A stretch of 64,000 nt of DNA, from positions 144,847,501 through 144,911,500 of the forward strand of contig CM060831.1 of the NCBI GenBank assembly GCA_030762175.1, read 5' to 3'. Numbering within the stretch: the first letter of the stretch is position 1; each line of letters starts with the position of its first letter. This document shows positions 1 through 13,799 of this stretch, one piece after another. The notes beneath the pieces are model-generated. The model saw only the letters and a program-made list of their open reading frames with translations, was not told the DNA's origin and did no database searches. The translations under genes were made by a program, and so were the position numbers. This DNA comes from Metallyticus violacea (lineage: Eukaryota; Arthropoda; Insecta; Mantodea; Metallyticidae).

Positions 1-946
1 AAGCACCTCAAAATTAATAACTAATAGTTTTTTTTCTTCTAAGGTCATATTTTTCATTCCTGTAATATTTGCTACGATTCACTACGGTCAACTTTGACGC
101 CGGATGCTGGACCGATCAATTCCTGTTATCAAAGGATACATGTTGCAATTGCACTACAGCCTCTTTGGCTATAGAATTAGATGCTTTGCTTTCAATAATT
201 ATCGTAGAATCGTGATCGATCAGCAACCTAGCACCTGTTCAGTTGTTGGTTCGTTAAACGAAAATTAACTATGATATACTGCAACTATAATTTCACTGCG
301 GTCAAATTTGATCACGTTTCAGTAATTCTCGATTAGCACGTATTTGATCGAGAAAAGTCACATAACCGTAAGTTTTCAGAAATAATTATCATGACAACAA
401 ACTTTCCTTAACCCCCATTAAATGACCGAAAAATTATTAGCACTGGTGATATTACTAAGGATAAATTATCACAAAATAGCTCCAGTTTGATTCTATACAC
501 CGTCTCAAGAGTTTCTGCCAATCTTCTTTGACATGTTGACAGCCATTTTTTTTGAGATTCTTTAGAATTGTCTCCTCAACTTTCATTCTGTATGCTCACT
601 TAAGAGGCAACGCCCTTTTGCAGCTGCAGTTTCGCTACAATCCTGACAATTGACAATCCTGTAAACATGGTGAATAAGGTATCAATCCTGTAAACACGGA
701 TTGTGTTGAATGCCAGCTATTGCCACGGGACTAATGCTGTCATCTTATGGCAATAGCGCATTTCAACATGTAGCACCCCACATTAATTTGTAACTTACTT
801 ATTGACTTATATTAATTTCCTTCTGTTTCTAATATGGGAATGGGGTGTATTGCTCTGGAATCAAACGAATATGTATTACTACGGCACATCGGAGATACAT
901 TAATATCAACTTTTCGAAATTTCCCTTAAAAATGAATTTTCCGGGG
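1..946. other. No feature recognised
   Basis: AT-rich sequence without coding signals. Two nearby halves contain GTAAACA.GGT/GA-type repeats of about 12 bases (CAATCCTGTAAACA at about 652 and 684), a minor local duplication. Confidence 0.6.
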
Positions 947-959
947 CTATCTATATGGA

Positions 960-1258
960 TTTTTTTTATTTATTTATTTATTTATGGACACTCTTTAACA
1001 TCTACGGTCATCAGCGTCCCATTCAACACAGGGCTTGAAACGGCCGACAAATTTTGCTCAGATGCCTCTCTTTCAGGCTTGAGATTCTTTTTCGTGCCGT
1101 AAATGTACGACACGGGACCCACGTCTTTACTTCCCTTCCGAAGGAAGCCATACTTAGGATTTTTACGCCCCGAAAAAATCCATCGGTCCTGGCCGGGTTC
1201 GAACCCGCGATTTGGGTGTAGGAGGCAAGTATGGTAACCATTACACCACCAGGACCGA
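960..1258 (-). repeat. SINE-B copy 1, tRNA-derived, with 13-bp target-site duplication
   Basis: Minus-strand tRNA-derived SINE. The head lies at the high-coordinate end and carries a box A-like GGTGTAATGG and box B GGTTCGAACCC inside a GGTCCTGG/CCAGGACC acceptor stem. The body contains TTCGGAAGGGAAGTAAAG and a conserved AAAGAGCGTC-like 3' end followed by an ATAAATAAATAAA tail. CTATCTATATGGA at 947-959 is repeated at 1259-1271, a perfect 13-bp target-site duplication, so this copy is near full length and relatively recent. Not a tRNA gene: the tRNA fold is embedded in a longer repeated unit. Confidence 0.88.
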
Positions 1259-1271
1259 CTATCTATATGGA

Positions 1272-2299
1272 GTGGGTTTATTAACTATCCAGAAAATGAG
1301 TAATAGGTTTCATACACATTTCAGATATCGTCCATATAAAATATTTCCGAACTCTTGCGCCTACACAAATTGTGATACGAGACACTGCGCTTCTGGTACC
1401 CTATCCACGTTCTCTTCTAATCTCCTACCGCAACACTGGATCACTTTCCTTTGGCAGAATTCACATTTCCAATGCTTTTGTTCAACTCGAGTCTACTAGT
1501 GTCACCACATCGCTCAATGTTAATCCCAGTCCTTCACTTTACATTTGATGATCTTCTTCATAGCACGACCTCTCTGTTTTTGTTTCCATCAATTTGCGAC
1601 GCTGTTACTCTTTCTTCTTCCATTGAGAATTCGTTTTTTTACTTTTACTGCAGTAACGTGCTCTGGGGACGGCTAGCGATTGGTTTCGCTCTGTACTCCT
1701 TTTTCTCTAGTTACTTTGGAGGAGAAAGAAGGATCAGGCATGAGGTGGTCTGACTTAAATGATCGCTGATTTTTGCATAGTTTTTTCATTGTCAATTTCT
1801 AACCTCTCTCGGGATTTCCGAAGGAACAAATTGCTAATTATCAATAGTTCTGTGATTAAACGAGTGAACTCCCTCGCAGGAAAATCCACTGACAGCAAGG
1901 CGAACAGACATAGTGGCATTTCCTTTGCCCACAAAAAGTTTCATTGAAGTGAATGAATTTCGCTTTTGACATTTCGTTTCTTTCTTATAAAATGTCAGCT
2001 TGTGTCTTGTAGAAAAACAAAACTCAAAGTCCATTATCTTAAATTATAAACTAAGACACGTTATTTTTCAATACAGAATGTCTAGCTTAAAACACCAATA
2101 AGAAAAATTCGTAGTCCTGAAATAATATACCTAGGTTTGGTAGTGCACATTTTGTCACTTAAAAATTAATAAAATGAAAGTATGTAGATCTTATAAGAAA
2201 CTTATTATGAATAAAATTAAGACTTTTGTTGAAGTTTAAATGCAGAGCCTTTGTGTTTGCTGTAGTAGGTAGCGTTGTACTGTCTGACAGCGCAGTTGT
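1272..2299. other. No feature recognised
   Basis: Several short open frames occur on both strands but none has a recognisable motif, splice context or consistent codon use. Confidence 0.6.
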
Positions 2300-2930
2300 T
2301 GTTTACATGTGCAGAAACAGGTTCACAACAGAGGTACGTCCAAAACGGGTCTAACGAGCTGTCATTAAATTTTTGAAGACAGAAGGTGTCAGTGAAGCCG
2401 AAGTTGATCGTCGTATGAACAACGTGTATGGAAATGCGTGTCTGTTACACAGCACAGTGTTCAGGTGGTGTGGTGAATTTCGTGACACACATGGATGTGC
2501 CTAGATCTGGTCAAGCTCACCCAATCATCACCGAGGAATCACTTGCAGCTGTAGACAACCTTGTAAGAGAGAATCACCAAATCACCACCCGAGAGACTGC
2601 AGAAACACTGTCCTGTTCGCACCATTCTTTATCGACGTTTGGGACACCATAAGGTTTGCGTCCAGTGGATCCCCAAGCATTTTCCTGAGGAGCAGAAGGC
2701 TCGGCAAATGGCGGCTTGCATGGAGCATATGTTGCGTTGCCATGCAGAGGAAAGTCCGTTTCTTTGAAGATTGGTTCCTCAGTCAACCACGGACTTCCTC
2801 GTTCAGGGCATCCATTACCTTGTAACGTGCTAGCACACTTTCTTGAACAGACAAGGCGATTGTGTGAAGCGGATATGTCGCCCATATATCACTCTACTTC
2901 CAACCGAAAAATCACCACAGAAAAATAAAA
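2300..2930 (+). pseudogene. mariner-family transposase relic, internally deleted
   Basis: Translating in shifting frames recovers a mariner transposase. The N-terminal part reads AVIKFLKTEGVSEAEVDRRM, then FRWCGEF, DVPRSGQAHP, VRENHQITTRETAETLS (the second HTH region) and HKVCVQWIPKHFPEEQKARQ. After about 2745 the frame jumps to a C-terminal-like FLxRQGDCVKR segment, so the central part with the first two catalytic Asp residues is missing. Multiple frameshifts show that it is dead. Inverted termini were not identified with confidence, so the edges are approximate. Confidence 0.72.
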
Positions 2931-5900
2931 GTCTTCCCTTCCATTTAGGAAAACCATGTTTTTGGACACCATGTAGTAAATCAGACGTGAGCCGACACAC
3001 CAGTTCTATTCAGGTATAAATTTTGAATTCCAAGACAGATTCGATGTATCGCTGGTATTCCTTTATGAATCCTCACAAGAAAAGATCTAAAAGTATCAGA
3101 CCTGGAAGCGGCTAAGAAAGACCTTGATCTCTCTGCCAAGCAACTGACTTAGAAAACTGTTCATTAAGAAAGGTACGTACTTAGCGTACACAATGAGGAG
3201 GAGCGCAGTCTTGCAAAATGTGCACTACCAAATCCAGATACATTTATTTCTCTTACATTTGTGTTTTAAGCTTGACATACTGTATTAACTGACCTAGCAT
3301 TCACGCTTCAATTTAAAAAAGTAGTAACTGAATAAAATATTAAAGATAAGTGATTGATGTGCTTGTAAAAAAAACTTCAAAGTTACACCGAATACTGAGT
3401 TTAATATCTAGTGTTCTCTTGAAATGACTGTTGAAAATGAAGAACATCTACTTTGCAAAAATGTCTGAGCAATAGTTCCATGAAACCAGTCTCTTTTTTT
3501 GATAGGAGACAAAATATGCAAGTTATAAATAAAAATATTTGCGTAAAAGATGATTTTTATGACCGTGAATGCTGTATTTTATTTCTTATCAACTTTTAAT
3601 ATAAATTTGTTCCCAAGTTCATTGATATGTACGCTTAGTAGGTTATCTCTCATAAAAAGAGTTTCAGATTCCCTGGAGTTTAGTTCAAATGGCATCACAC
3701 TTTGCGCTGCGTTTGTCTTTAACAGATGGTAAACCGGAAATTGGTTGCCGGTAGGCAGCAAGAATGCCAAAAGTGGTAGAAGGTGACTTCGGAACTGTAT
3801 GCATATAGTCAGAGTACTCAAGGTTAAGATGTTTTAAGCAATGAAAATTTGTTAAGAGCAATCGATTAAAAAATTGTAATATTTAAAGACGTAACTTTTG
3901 CTGAAAGCACTAACTCCATCTTAACAGAAGCAGATAGCTGTGGGAAAGTCCTGTGCAATGTTCCTTGGATACCGTCTCTGAAAGTACATAATACAACATT
4001 GCTACTGGCCGTGGTACCATAATCATTTGTAACAAACAGCAAAGGGTGTTCATTTTCTTTCTACAGTAGTCAAATGTCACTTCTGAAAGAATAAAATCCC
4101 GTAGAAATATTGTAGAGTCCAAGGCTGCATTGAAAACTCCCAAGTGGTCAGACGCTCAGAGCGGCATTTGTGCATTGTTTGGGACTAAGATTTTGTACGC
4201 ACTTGAAGACGCAGGTACTTGCCATTTAAGCCAAGTCAAAAGTCAATGAAAACGCCGGATTACTGTCTTCCAACGTATGATTGACAATACTCGGCTCATT
4301 CAGTGAACTGGAGTCTGGAGAAGTCCACTAAAAAGAATTAACTTACACATTAAGGATGGCTGATCAAAATTTGGAGGCTAGAGGGCTCATAAAATGTAGA
4401 AGTAGAATGGGTCCGTGCTTGTGGTAAGAGTAAAGAATGAGTACATATTTTGTCCTAATGGCTCACTGGGTGACCGAAAGTCCTTGGTAACAGTGGTATG
4501 CTGAAATTTGTTTGTAAACTACATGAACTGGCTGAATATAAGCAGGCTAAAATGTTACAACACTCATTTGGAACTTAAAAAGGTTTAGATTCAATGTATT
4601 TTATTGTTTAGGTTGTTTAAACGAATGTTACGGTCAAGTAATGTCATTAAATGTATCCCTTATTAGTCATTTGCTCTTGAAAGATATGCTATACAGAAGT
4701 CATTACAAATTGGGATAGAGACGATAGTGCATATTTGGCTCTCACTTCAAGAAAGAAAACTCTCTTTGAAAGAAGTAAGGAGAGATCAATGAGGGATAAA
4801 AACTGAACTTTTAAATTTGTAAGAACTCAACTTTTAGCCACAATAATGAAATTACAACAAAAGCAAACACAGAATCAAGGAGCACTCGCATTTCTAGATG
4901 ACTGCTTCGTTTACCTCTGGAGTCCCATCGGCTCCCCACGTAACCCTGTGGACGGGGCCCATACCAGGTGCTATCCACCGGGCCAGTGGAACCTGGAGCT
5001 AGCAGAAGGGTGGGGGCGACTACTCCCCAAGACGGGCTAACTCTAAAAGAGTGTCCCATCCTGCTACCCTCAAGACCAAATTGTGGCACTGTTCAACTGA
5101 CGACAAGAAAGTTACATTGCGATATTTCTCAGGGATGTAAATATCTTGCAGTTGTAAATGATATAGATATCTCCAAATTGTTAGACGCCAAACCAAGAAC
5201 AGTTTAAATTACACTGGGACGTTATGGTCAACTTGTTAGGTTATCCTTAGTTTGGTGACATAAATCAGCTGATTGCAGCGCTGCAGAGACATTCTGAAAT
5301 TATTCACAGTTAGTAGCAAGATTTTGTTGTGACTGTTGAGAGTTTTGGGATTATGGCATTACAGTCCAGTTAAGTTGCAGCAGTTGGAAGATCCAGAAGT
5401 CGAAGGAGATATGAACTCTTGAGATGTTATACGGGAAAATTCTTACTCAAATTTAAGTAGATGACTATAGCAAAGATACAGATGGAAATGAGCGTAATCG
5501 GAGAAAAGTATATTTAAAAAAAAATAATGTATTAAACAATACAAGTGGAAAGTGACTGTGAAACGTATGTGAGTCTTTTGGAAGACTTCAAAACATCGTC
5601 TAGAGTGGGTATCCTGTCTTCACCAATGATATTTTAATGCACAAGAAGAAAGCATATCAATTAGAGTATGTCACTATGTCTAAATAAATGTCCATTAATG
5701 TTCAGATTTAGCACCGAGTGCGTTGTAATAAACTGAGAAATGTCAAAACTCGGTCAAATTTTAGGGTGCAGTATCTGCATTTGGGGGTTGGAGACTTCAT
5801 AGAGTACGGGAAATGATGAAGCCCAAGATGTTGAACTTATTTCTCAGGTCGCTCCTGTTTTGCCCATTGATCTTTATATGATGACATAATGACAAGGAAC

Positions 5901-8729
5901 ATATACATTGATTGATGAAGCGAATACTTTGTATTGGCTTGAAGCAAAAGTGGACGGTATGCTCGAAAGACTTGAAGAAATTGGTAAAGAACATAATTTT
6001 GGATTTTATGTAAACCTTCTATATGAAAGTGTGGATGTAACAGTACAAATATGTAGTGCTGGGAGCTGGAGAGATGGCTAGTCAGAGGAAAGTGTTGGTA
6101 ACATCCAATTGTTTATTATTAATATTCTGCTTTTGTTAACCAAAAGAGATAGACTGACTCCAAGTATTTGAATGAATGATGCACATGCAGTGCGTAACTT
6201 GGCAGATCAAGTCTTCTCCCTGCATACGTCGTTAGCTATCTTTTTAGCTACCAGCAATAGTACACTGCACACTTTTATTCTAAAAGGCGGTGATATTAAA
6301 TAAGGAACTCAAAAGTTAGATTAAGTACATAGGACGAAAATTAACGCTTAGGTTTTGAGAATAATGGTTTAAGCATGCATGCTGTTTCGTAGTTAGGTAT
6401 CAAACCTGTTCTCACGTTTCTAGCCTTCTAGGTCTTCTCAACTTTCTTCTTTTTTAGTACAGATATGTACTGTAATTACGTGGAGTAGTAAAATATTAAT
6501 TAAAAGTTTTTTTTTTAATCGTGGATAGTGAGAAAGAGAGATGTAAACATTTAAATACTAAAATTATTTAAGATATATAAATAAAATAAATTTTCATAAA
6601 TTTTATGCTGAAGAAAAAGGTTTATAGGGTAAAGTTGGGATAATTGACACTCAAGGAGACAAGTTGCATACAGGGCTTGTATGCTTAAAATTAATTGTGT
6701 TTTAGAACAACTAGTCGTATATAATAATAATTTAAGATAGAACTCACTTTCAACATTCATGCCCTAATAATCAGTCTGTATTATATGCAGTTTCCAGTAA
6801 CTAGAGTTTTTACGTCCCCAAGAATCTGTAGTAATTGAAACCTGGGTGTGCTTCATTTTTGGTGTGTGGCCACAATGCAACTTGTCTACCTGTTAGTCAT
6901 CTTTCCCATTGTTATTTTTTTTTTTTTTTTTTGGAGACAAAATATGCCAACAAAACTAGGAGAGATGACTAGGAAAGTATGCACTTTACAATGCTTTTAG
7001 TCCGTCCTACTGGTATCCAAAAATAATTTGATCTGTTTCAGTAAAAATTATCAATGATATTTTCTATTTTTGAATAACACCAATCCGAACTGTATTGATT
7101 CTCTTAGTGAAGGTTTGCATTTGGACTATCGATGTAAAATCATCTTTGTTAACTATAAATTACCAATATTATTAGATAAAAGCGTTATACTTTTAATAAC
7201 TTTTATTTGTTAGCTCACCTCACTTCTCTCAAGATGTTTACATTTTTACAACTTCTAATTTTATATAATTTATTATTCTATACTAATGTATATAAAATAA
7301 TGGGTGACCCACAGAAAGCCGGCCCCGGCACAAATCAGTCTCAAACGTCCTTATAGTCAAGGCCACGAAAGACCAGCTTTTCGTGGGCCACTTTTAAGAT
7401 TATATTTGCTATTACTATTCAAAATTAAATCCAAATGAAGTTTCTTAAAAAGTGGGTTATGTTAGAACAATATGTGTCATCTCTCACAACTTTACCCTAG
7501 AAATTAAATTATATAAGTCCCTAAAAGCAATTATTAGTGTAAATATGTTATCAAAGATAAAGAGTTTTGTATAAACCTAACGAAAGAAGAGAAGATAGAA
7601 GGCTCGACACAGGTGTGATACTTAAATCTGTGAATAGCGAAAACTTTGGCATTATGTCATCAAAATTGAAGAGCACACTTCACAGGAATGCCCAACTCAA
7701 GTACTGTTTCCAAAGTGTGTACCTTTTCTCACTATTCAGCCAGTTCATTTCTCTGAATGCCACAGTGGTCAGGAATCCAAACATACATACATAAAAATTA
7801 ACAGCGTATTTTCTTAGAAATCGTAGTACATTCAAAAAAGAAAATGAACAAAGGTGAAGGAAAGATACTCCTTAGGAAAATCAAAAGCAAAAATCATTTG
7901 CCTGGATTCAATTATTTCACTGAAGAGACATTGTGTCTTTGTGCTCTTTCTGACTGCACACAAAGGATATCTTCATAAATGTGTGATGCAAAAAAAAAAA
8001 AAAAAAAAAAAATCAATCTGTCTACACTTTGAGAATTATTAAATATATAAACCTATTTATCCTAATTTGTAATTTTATTTCCTGCCAAATTCCCCCTTAT
8101 GCATAATCATTGACATTAAAAATAAAAATCATATATAAAATCCATAATAACGAAAATCAAGGTATGATTTAAACATTTGTAAGCCAAAAATCTCGGCCAT
8201 GACTTCGAATATTTTCAATCTGATTCTATTTTCAATTTTTAGCCAACACATGCATTACGTGTGAAAACTGCTTTAAACCTGATTCGATAAAAGGAACTGT
8301 GTGGCGTTGGTTGCACATAATGATATTTACACAGCAGTGTTATATGTGAAACTGTGAAGGAAAATAAACAGGATATAGAAGCAACATTGTATAAACATAC
8401 AGGCCAATTCATATTAAATTGTGCAAGGAGTATTATTGATTAGTGTTGCTTTGGAAAAAAAATGCATGTATAGATGGTTAAGCAATGAAGGGCGTTTTTC
8501 TAGGCCCATTAATTTCTGTATAATTAAATAAATTTATCATATATTTGTGAATATGAATAGTTTCTACGGACAAACCTGAAAAGATTCGTGCTAGACATTT
8601 CAAAATGTTGATATTTTAACTCATATCACACACTGTATGTGTCATATTTAATACATTTTAATATGGACAGGAAAAACAGTAAAAATAATCTCCTCTATCA
8701 ATGAATATATTTTAATGTTTCATCAATAG
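2931..8729. other. AT-rich DNA, mostly unannotated
   Basis: Apart from the GC islet at 4895-5105, a poly-T at about 6916-6932 and a poly-A at about 7990-8011, I see only AT-rich sequence. The poly-A and poly-T runs may be tails of eroded retroelements, but no body is recognised. Confidence 0.55.
4895..5105. other. GC-rich islet of unknown origin
   Basis: A sharply GC-richer block (for example GGACGGGGCCCATACCAGG and GGTGGGGGCGACTACTCC) within AT-rich DNA. Overlapping frames exist on both strands but no domain is recognisable. A transposon or retrogene fragment is the simplest explanation. Confidence 0.4.
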
Positions 8730-9330
8730 CCAACCCCCGCTAGGAACATGCACGATCTCCAGCTTAGGTCGAGACCCCTCAGCCAAACGAAGCAATCAGA
8801 ACTCAGTTCCACAGGCAACCCCACAGTTTTCATCAACCAGAACAAGAGGACTAAACAACAAACTCCCAACAAAATCCCCTAAACAAACAACAAAATCACT
8901 GGCAAGCAATCCCTAGGAGAAAAAAAATTAAATACAATTATAAAATAAAAACTGGCAGCGCACCTGCACTTCCTTCCTTCCACAACCAACACCAACTGCT
9001 CTGAAAACTCCCTTGCCCATGCCGGGCAACCTCACGTTCGTTCAAGGAAACGCATCAACAAAATCTCAAACGCAGGCTGAAGAGCACCCTCGGGAGAGGT
9101 CCTACCTTCTCCTAAATCCCTATATAGTCAGTCACTGCCTCGTTTTCAAGAAGACTACATCTGATGATGTTCGCCGCAGTAGTGGACGAAACGTTTGGGA
9201 AGCTAAGGAAAAGAACCCCATTAGACCACGGCCGTACAGCCCGGAAGACTGTTCGCAAAGAACAACTCCCATAAGAAACATAATATTATTATATCTGGAA
9301 CGCCGGAGTATTGCTAGCTGCGTCCATGTA
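8730..9330 (+). repeat. Probable Penelope-like element remnant around the hammerhead motif
   Basis: This C/A-rich block differs in composition from the flanking AT-rich DNA and ends near the hammerhead-like core at 9161-9192. The composition break begins near 8730. A 119-codon open frame spans 9013-9372, but it crosses the ribozyme-like motif and shows no recognised domain, so I do not call it a gene. The extent is inferred from composition. Confidence 0.3.
9161..9192 (+). ncRNA. Hammerhead-ribozyme-like core, Penelope-type element remnant
   Basis: CTGATGA (9161-9167) is followed by a short stem-loop region (GTTCGC paired with GTGGAC including wobbles) and then GAAAC (9188-9192), the order of the hammerhead catalytic core. 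Downstream CACGGCCGTACAGCCCGGAA resembles the sequence that often accompanies such motifs in Penelope-like retroelements. I did not find a convincing cleavage-site strand or complete stems I and III, and no reverse transcriptase frame is near. This is therefore a probable remnant, not a demonstrated active ribozyme. Confidence 0.45.
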
Positions 9331-9399
9331 TGGTCACAAGAAGTTATCTGTTATCACTTTGAGTCGGGATAAGTTGATTATTTGAGATAAGTGGTACGC

Positions 9400-12300
9400 T
9401 GATAACTTTATAGACGTGCAACACAGACACGTGGACTATATATTTTGTTTACCTGGGACAGGTGTGGGCGGAATCCATTGTAATGTTCAGAATTTCTTAT
9501 CCTCTCTCACATTGACAGCGGTGTTGAATGTTTTCTTCCGTTAGAGCACAAACTGGAGCGTCGGTTTCATCTTCCTTTGAAATTGATTGCCTGCTCTCTT
9601 TAAACATTTTAAACCATCTTCAAGCTGTGCTGTAGAAAGCATATGCCTCCTGTAGCCTCAGATGAAGATTTTTTGAGACGAAAGCAGAGGTTTAGAGCAA
9701 CATATTGCTCATTACGTGTCACCTCCATTTTGCTGTCGGTGCACATGTCTCAACTCATACCATGCTCAAAGGCGGAGACCAGAAGCGACAACAAACTTGG
9801 ACCGCGTGTACATTACGCAATTACGACAGCAAAATAATGTAAAGTTAAATTTTATTGCCTGTAAAAAAAATTATGATCATTCTTTATTGAACATCCCTTG
9901 TACATTTGCCAGATTGTTTAGCCACCTAATCATCTGATTAGGAATCTTAAAGAATATCCAATTTTAGGTACTATGATGGATAATATAACATTAACTCAAA
10001 TTACAAATCATCATAGGAGTTAGTTGAACTAAAATAAACCCAAAAATGTTTCGTCTGATCACTACATCTTCTCTCTGCAAAGGAGACTGGAGAAATTGCC
10101 ACCAAATGTGGAAAGGCTCAACATGTTTGTGTGATGTTTCTTTTCAGGAAGTAATCTTAGAAAACATCGTTCATTTCAGTGCAAGGACAACATTTCCAGT
10201 CACTTAAACCATATTTGTAATACACGTTATGTGCTGGTCATTACAATAAATTGTGGCAAGTGAAACATTCTCAGGTGCGAGCAAAAACCAGCTCTCTGTT
10301 ACCCATATCGGGTCAACAGTTGACATTTGCAAGTACTGACGTCCCTGGCGATAAAATCATTTTTTTAAAAAAAGCGATTGCCAAATGTTTTGTCTTAACA
10401 AGCTGTTTGTTCTCGTGGCAACAATAAATAAATCATAGGGCCGGGTTTGGAAGCACCCAAAGCTAAAAGGCTCCAGCTGGCACGTTGGAGAAAGTGGATC
10501 ACGCCAAACTGAAGACTGGTTTGGAGCAACAAATGATTGCGCTGCGCGGTATTTCGTCGCGTTCGTATTCCAATTAAGTCAACCTTCATATACACCCGCA
10601 TACCACGGTAGCCTACGTTTTTATTTTAAGTAGAGTTTTATGGTCAAGCCCTTCGGCAACTGTACATTATAACAGAGGGGGGAGTTGTGGAGCATCAATT
10701 TAGAGTTCAAGCACCAATAAAGCACCTTATTATTGCTTTAAAAATCGGTGCTAAACAGGTTTAAAAGTAACCCATATGCTAAATATACACTAAATATCCA
10801 AAGTCAACAAGTTGCCTATTATAAATTGGCATACTGAATAAAAACATATTGCAACTGAGGCGTTTATTGGAAGATCTTAGGGCGAAAAGTTAATTTTGAG
10901 AAAATGATCCGGAAAGAACATATATTTTTTGATTTTAACATACAATTTTATAAGTAAATAACAATCACAGACTAATATTTGATATTTATTATATACCGGG
11001 TGTTAATTAACTACATGGCTATAATTTCAGAGAATGTCCAGAGATATTACATAAGGGAAGTAGAGAATCTAGGTTTGTGTATTCAAATGTTTAACTTATA
11101 GCATTAAGTTCTAAAGAAAAAGTACGCCACAAGCTTAAGGACCAGAACCCAGAAAGTCATGCATTATTTTGGTTAAAACAGGCAGGCAAAAAGGCTCTTA
11201 AATTTTTCAATAAGCAGTAATATAATTAGAATAGGCATTTATTAAGAGTGAAAACGGAGAGTAATGCCACTAATTTTTAATTAACATACCTATTTAAAAT
11301 ATTTAATTTCTTTATCACATAATTAAAGTACTAAAGCTTACAAGCATCAATAAGATGCTTCTTCTAGATATCAACTGTCATATTCAGCCCCTTGTAAGAG
11401 AGAACATTTTTCATCATGAAAAAGGACGTTCTACTTCCACTGAAGTTGATTGGAGCATATTTAAAACAAGTCATTTCGGAAGGACTCATACAACAGAACA
11501 TTCACCTTTCAGGACATCATGGAAAAGTAAAGCGGTTTTGAATAGTCCTGACGAATAAGCAAAATATGCGGAGGGTTTCTAGTAGAGCTCATTTCGTGTC
11601 TATGCGTTTCTAGAGGAATCAGATTAGTATCTTTCTTACTTCCGTACTGAACACATTGTAGGACGGTTTATTGCACAGCTGTACCGCTCTCATCTTTCTC
11701 CCTTGCAATTGTTTGTTACGTTAACGCAGCTGAAAAATTATCCCCCCCCCAACTAATATAAATTTCACAGAATTGTCTAGCACAGATTTATACAAGGTCA
11801 TTCGCCAAGACTATTGAAAACTACAGTACTTCCCTCATCATCTCTACTTCCTGGTATTCGTATGGCCGAAGTAATCGTACATTCTTTTCACGAACAAAGA
11901 TTTTGATATTTAAACTGAATGGGTTGGGGGAATGTTTTTGACTGCTTGAAAAAATATAACAAGATTCTCAACAAGTATTTTTGTGAGCTGAGCATGCCAT
12001 TTAGTTCTAAAACTTGTACTTTGATAAATTGAAATTCTTTATCTGCTTTTTAGGATCCGTAACGTTTTAAACCTTAAAATAGGCAACAGAGGCCCCCAAA
12101 AGGCAAAATAAGTTGTTCTACCAAATCCAAGTGTATGGGAAGATATTAATTTTCTATCCGACTTTTAAATATATCCACCCAGATAAAAGAGGCATTTTTT
12201 CTAACTTCCGGGCTCTGCTAATGAGGCTTTCATTTGGAATGACATCACACAGTAACAGACGGAAGTTGTGGAGAGCGTCTCTTTGGCTCAGTCGGTACGA

Positions 12301-12419
12301 TACGATCAAGCACAAAAAAAAAAAAAATACTCATAGTTTTTAGAGTTCCAATCTCCTTGATTACTTTATTTATTTTTTAGCCTTTGCATCTTATCTTTGA
12401 GCATACTTCCTAATAAAAT
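9400..12419. other. No gene recognised
   Basis: A somewhat GC-richer patch lies at 10430-10610. ACCGGGTGTTAATTAACTAC near 10997 resembles a transposon end, and a C9 run occurs near 11742. A box A-like TTTGGCTCAGTCGG at about 12280 lacks a clear box B. None is strong enough to call. Confidence 0.5.
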
Positions 12420-12512
12420 GTATATACCTACTCCACTGAAACTGAATCTATGATCTTCGAAACCAAAGGCCATTGCCTTATCCATTTGGCTACAGAGCTT
12501 TGTGGATAGCTT
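12420..12512 (-). repeat. tRNA-derived SINE head fragment
   Basis: On the minus strand CTGTAGCCAAATGGATAAGGC followed by TTTGGTTTCGAAGATC has box A and box B spacing of a tRNA-like RNA polymerase III promoter. No full body could be delimited. It does not match SINE-A or SINE-B by eye. Confidence 0.4.
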
Positions 12513-12613
12513 CCCTTAGACCAGTTTTTCCAAAGCCATGGTTTGTAAACCCTGGGGTTTCCAGACATTTTTGCAATAAATTCGCCACTTTTTTCTCCAA
12601 CGGCAGATTTTTG

Positions 12614-12615
12614 TA

Positions 12616-12685
<70 letters not shown>
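12614..12685. repeat. (TTA)n microsatellite
   Basis: Uninterrupted TAT/TTA trinucleotide repeats over about 70 bases. Confidence 0.97.
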
Positions 12686-13799
12686 TTTACGCGTGGATTA
12701 TCAAACTGTGGCCCCTGGGTTAGACATTGCTTAAAGTTCTTTGAAATGAGGATTAGGAATGGATATTTAATGACAGGGAGTATTTACCTTGGCTTGTTAT
12801 AAGGAGAATTGATTAAGCACAAGACGCATGCCAGGTGACGGCAGTTAAATAAAGTCTTAAGATAAGCGCTGAGTTCATGACTTCAAAGCTCTGTGTGATT
12901 CAAAGCTACTTATTTACATCTTCATTTGAAATTCAGTGAGAAAGCTGCCCTGTTTGGTTTAAATAATGAAACTACCCCGTAACTTAAGCACTTATGGATT
13001 TTGGTCTATAGGAAAATAATTCAATACATGAGGGCTGGAAAGAAAACAGTGACAACACTATAGGCACGCTGTTAATGTACTTACGAGTTGTTCTCAACAT
13101 GTCTAGAGGAATGGCAGAGCTGTTTAACACGTTCAGCTATCGACTAACGGAGCGAATCTGGACTGCCCGAAAGTGATTTTTTCTAAAAGTGAGCAATGTA
13201 CATAGGTTAATAGGAACGTGAAGGAATGTCATATAGGTCTGGGAGAATACTGTAGTAATGAAGCGTTACATATCGAACGGTGGTCAGTGGGGTGTCATAC
13301 TTTCGAGAAGGACGGAACAAGTGGAAGATGCACAACATTTAGGTTGTTCCGTCCTTGAAATCCTGTCAAATCCTGTCCCTGGATTTGATTCATCACTGCT
13401 GAAGGTGAACCGTTGATGGGTAGTGAGGGAGTTAGAAGCATAATTTAGAACAAGTCAAACTCTGTAGTTGCAGTAGGATCTCCTTCTCAAACATCAACAA
13501 AAAACGGCGTAGCTACAGATTTCCAAAATTGTGACAATGGATGATAAATGTGGTAGGGTATTACAATGAGGGTTTTAAAACAAATTGCTTACTACTAACG
13601 AATAAGTGCCGTTACTTTCTTTCCAACCCTGGTTAAAAATATGTAATTCTCAATTAACTGGTATAGGTGAAAATATATGAAATATAAAAAACAAACATCT
13701 TCATTGATGCGAAGCAGCATGGAAACCCACACGATATAATGGAATCGTCCAGTGAATTTCATTTGCTTAGATATTCCGCGTCACTGCATCTCGGTAGCT

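Noticed and set aside
1023..1241. Open frame on the minus strand
   Set aside because: Lies wholly inside SINE-B copy 1; the same peptide pieces recur in other SINE-B copies (58265-58450), so it is repeat-derived.
960..1258. True tRNA genes at SINE heads
   Set aside because: Each tRNA-like head continues into a repeated non-tRNA body, has target duplications, and shows anticodon-arm decay.
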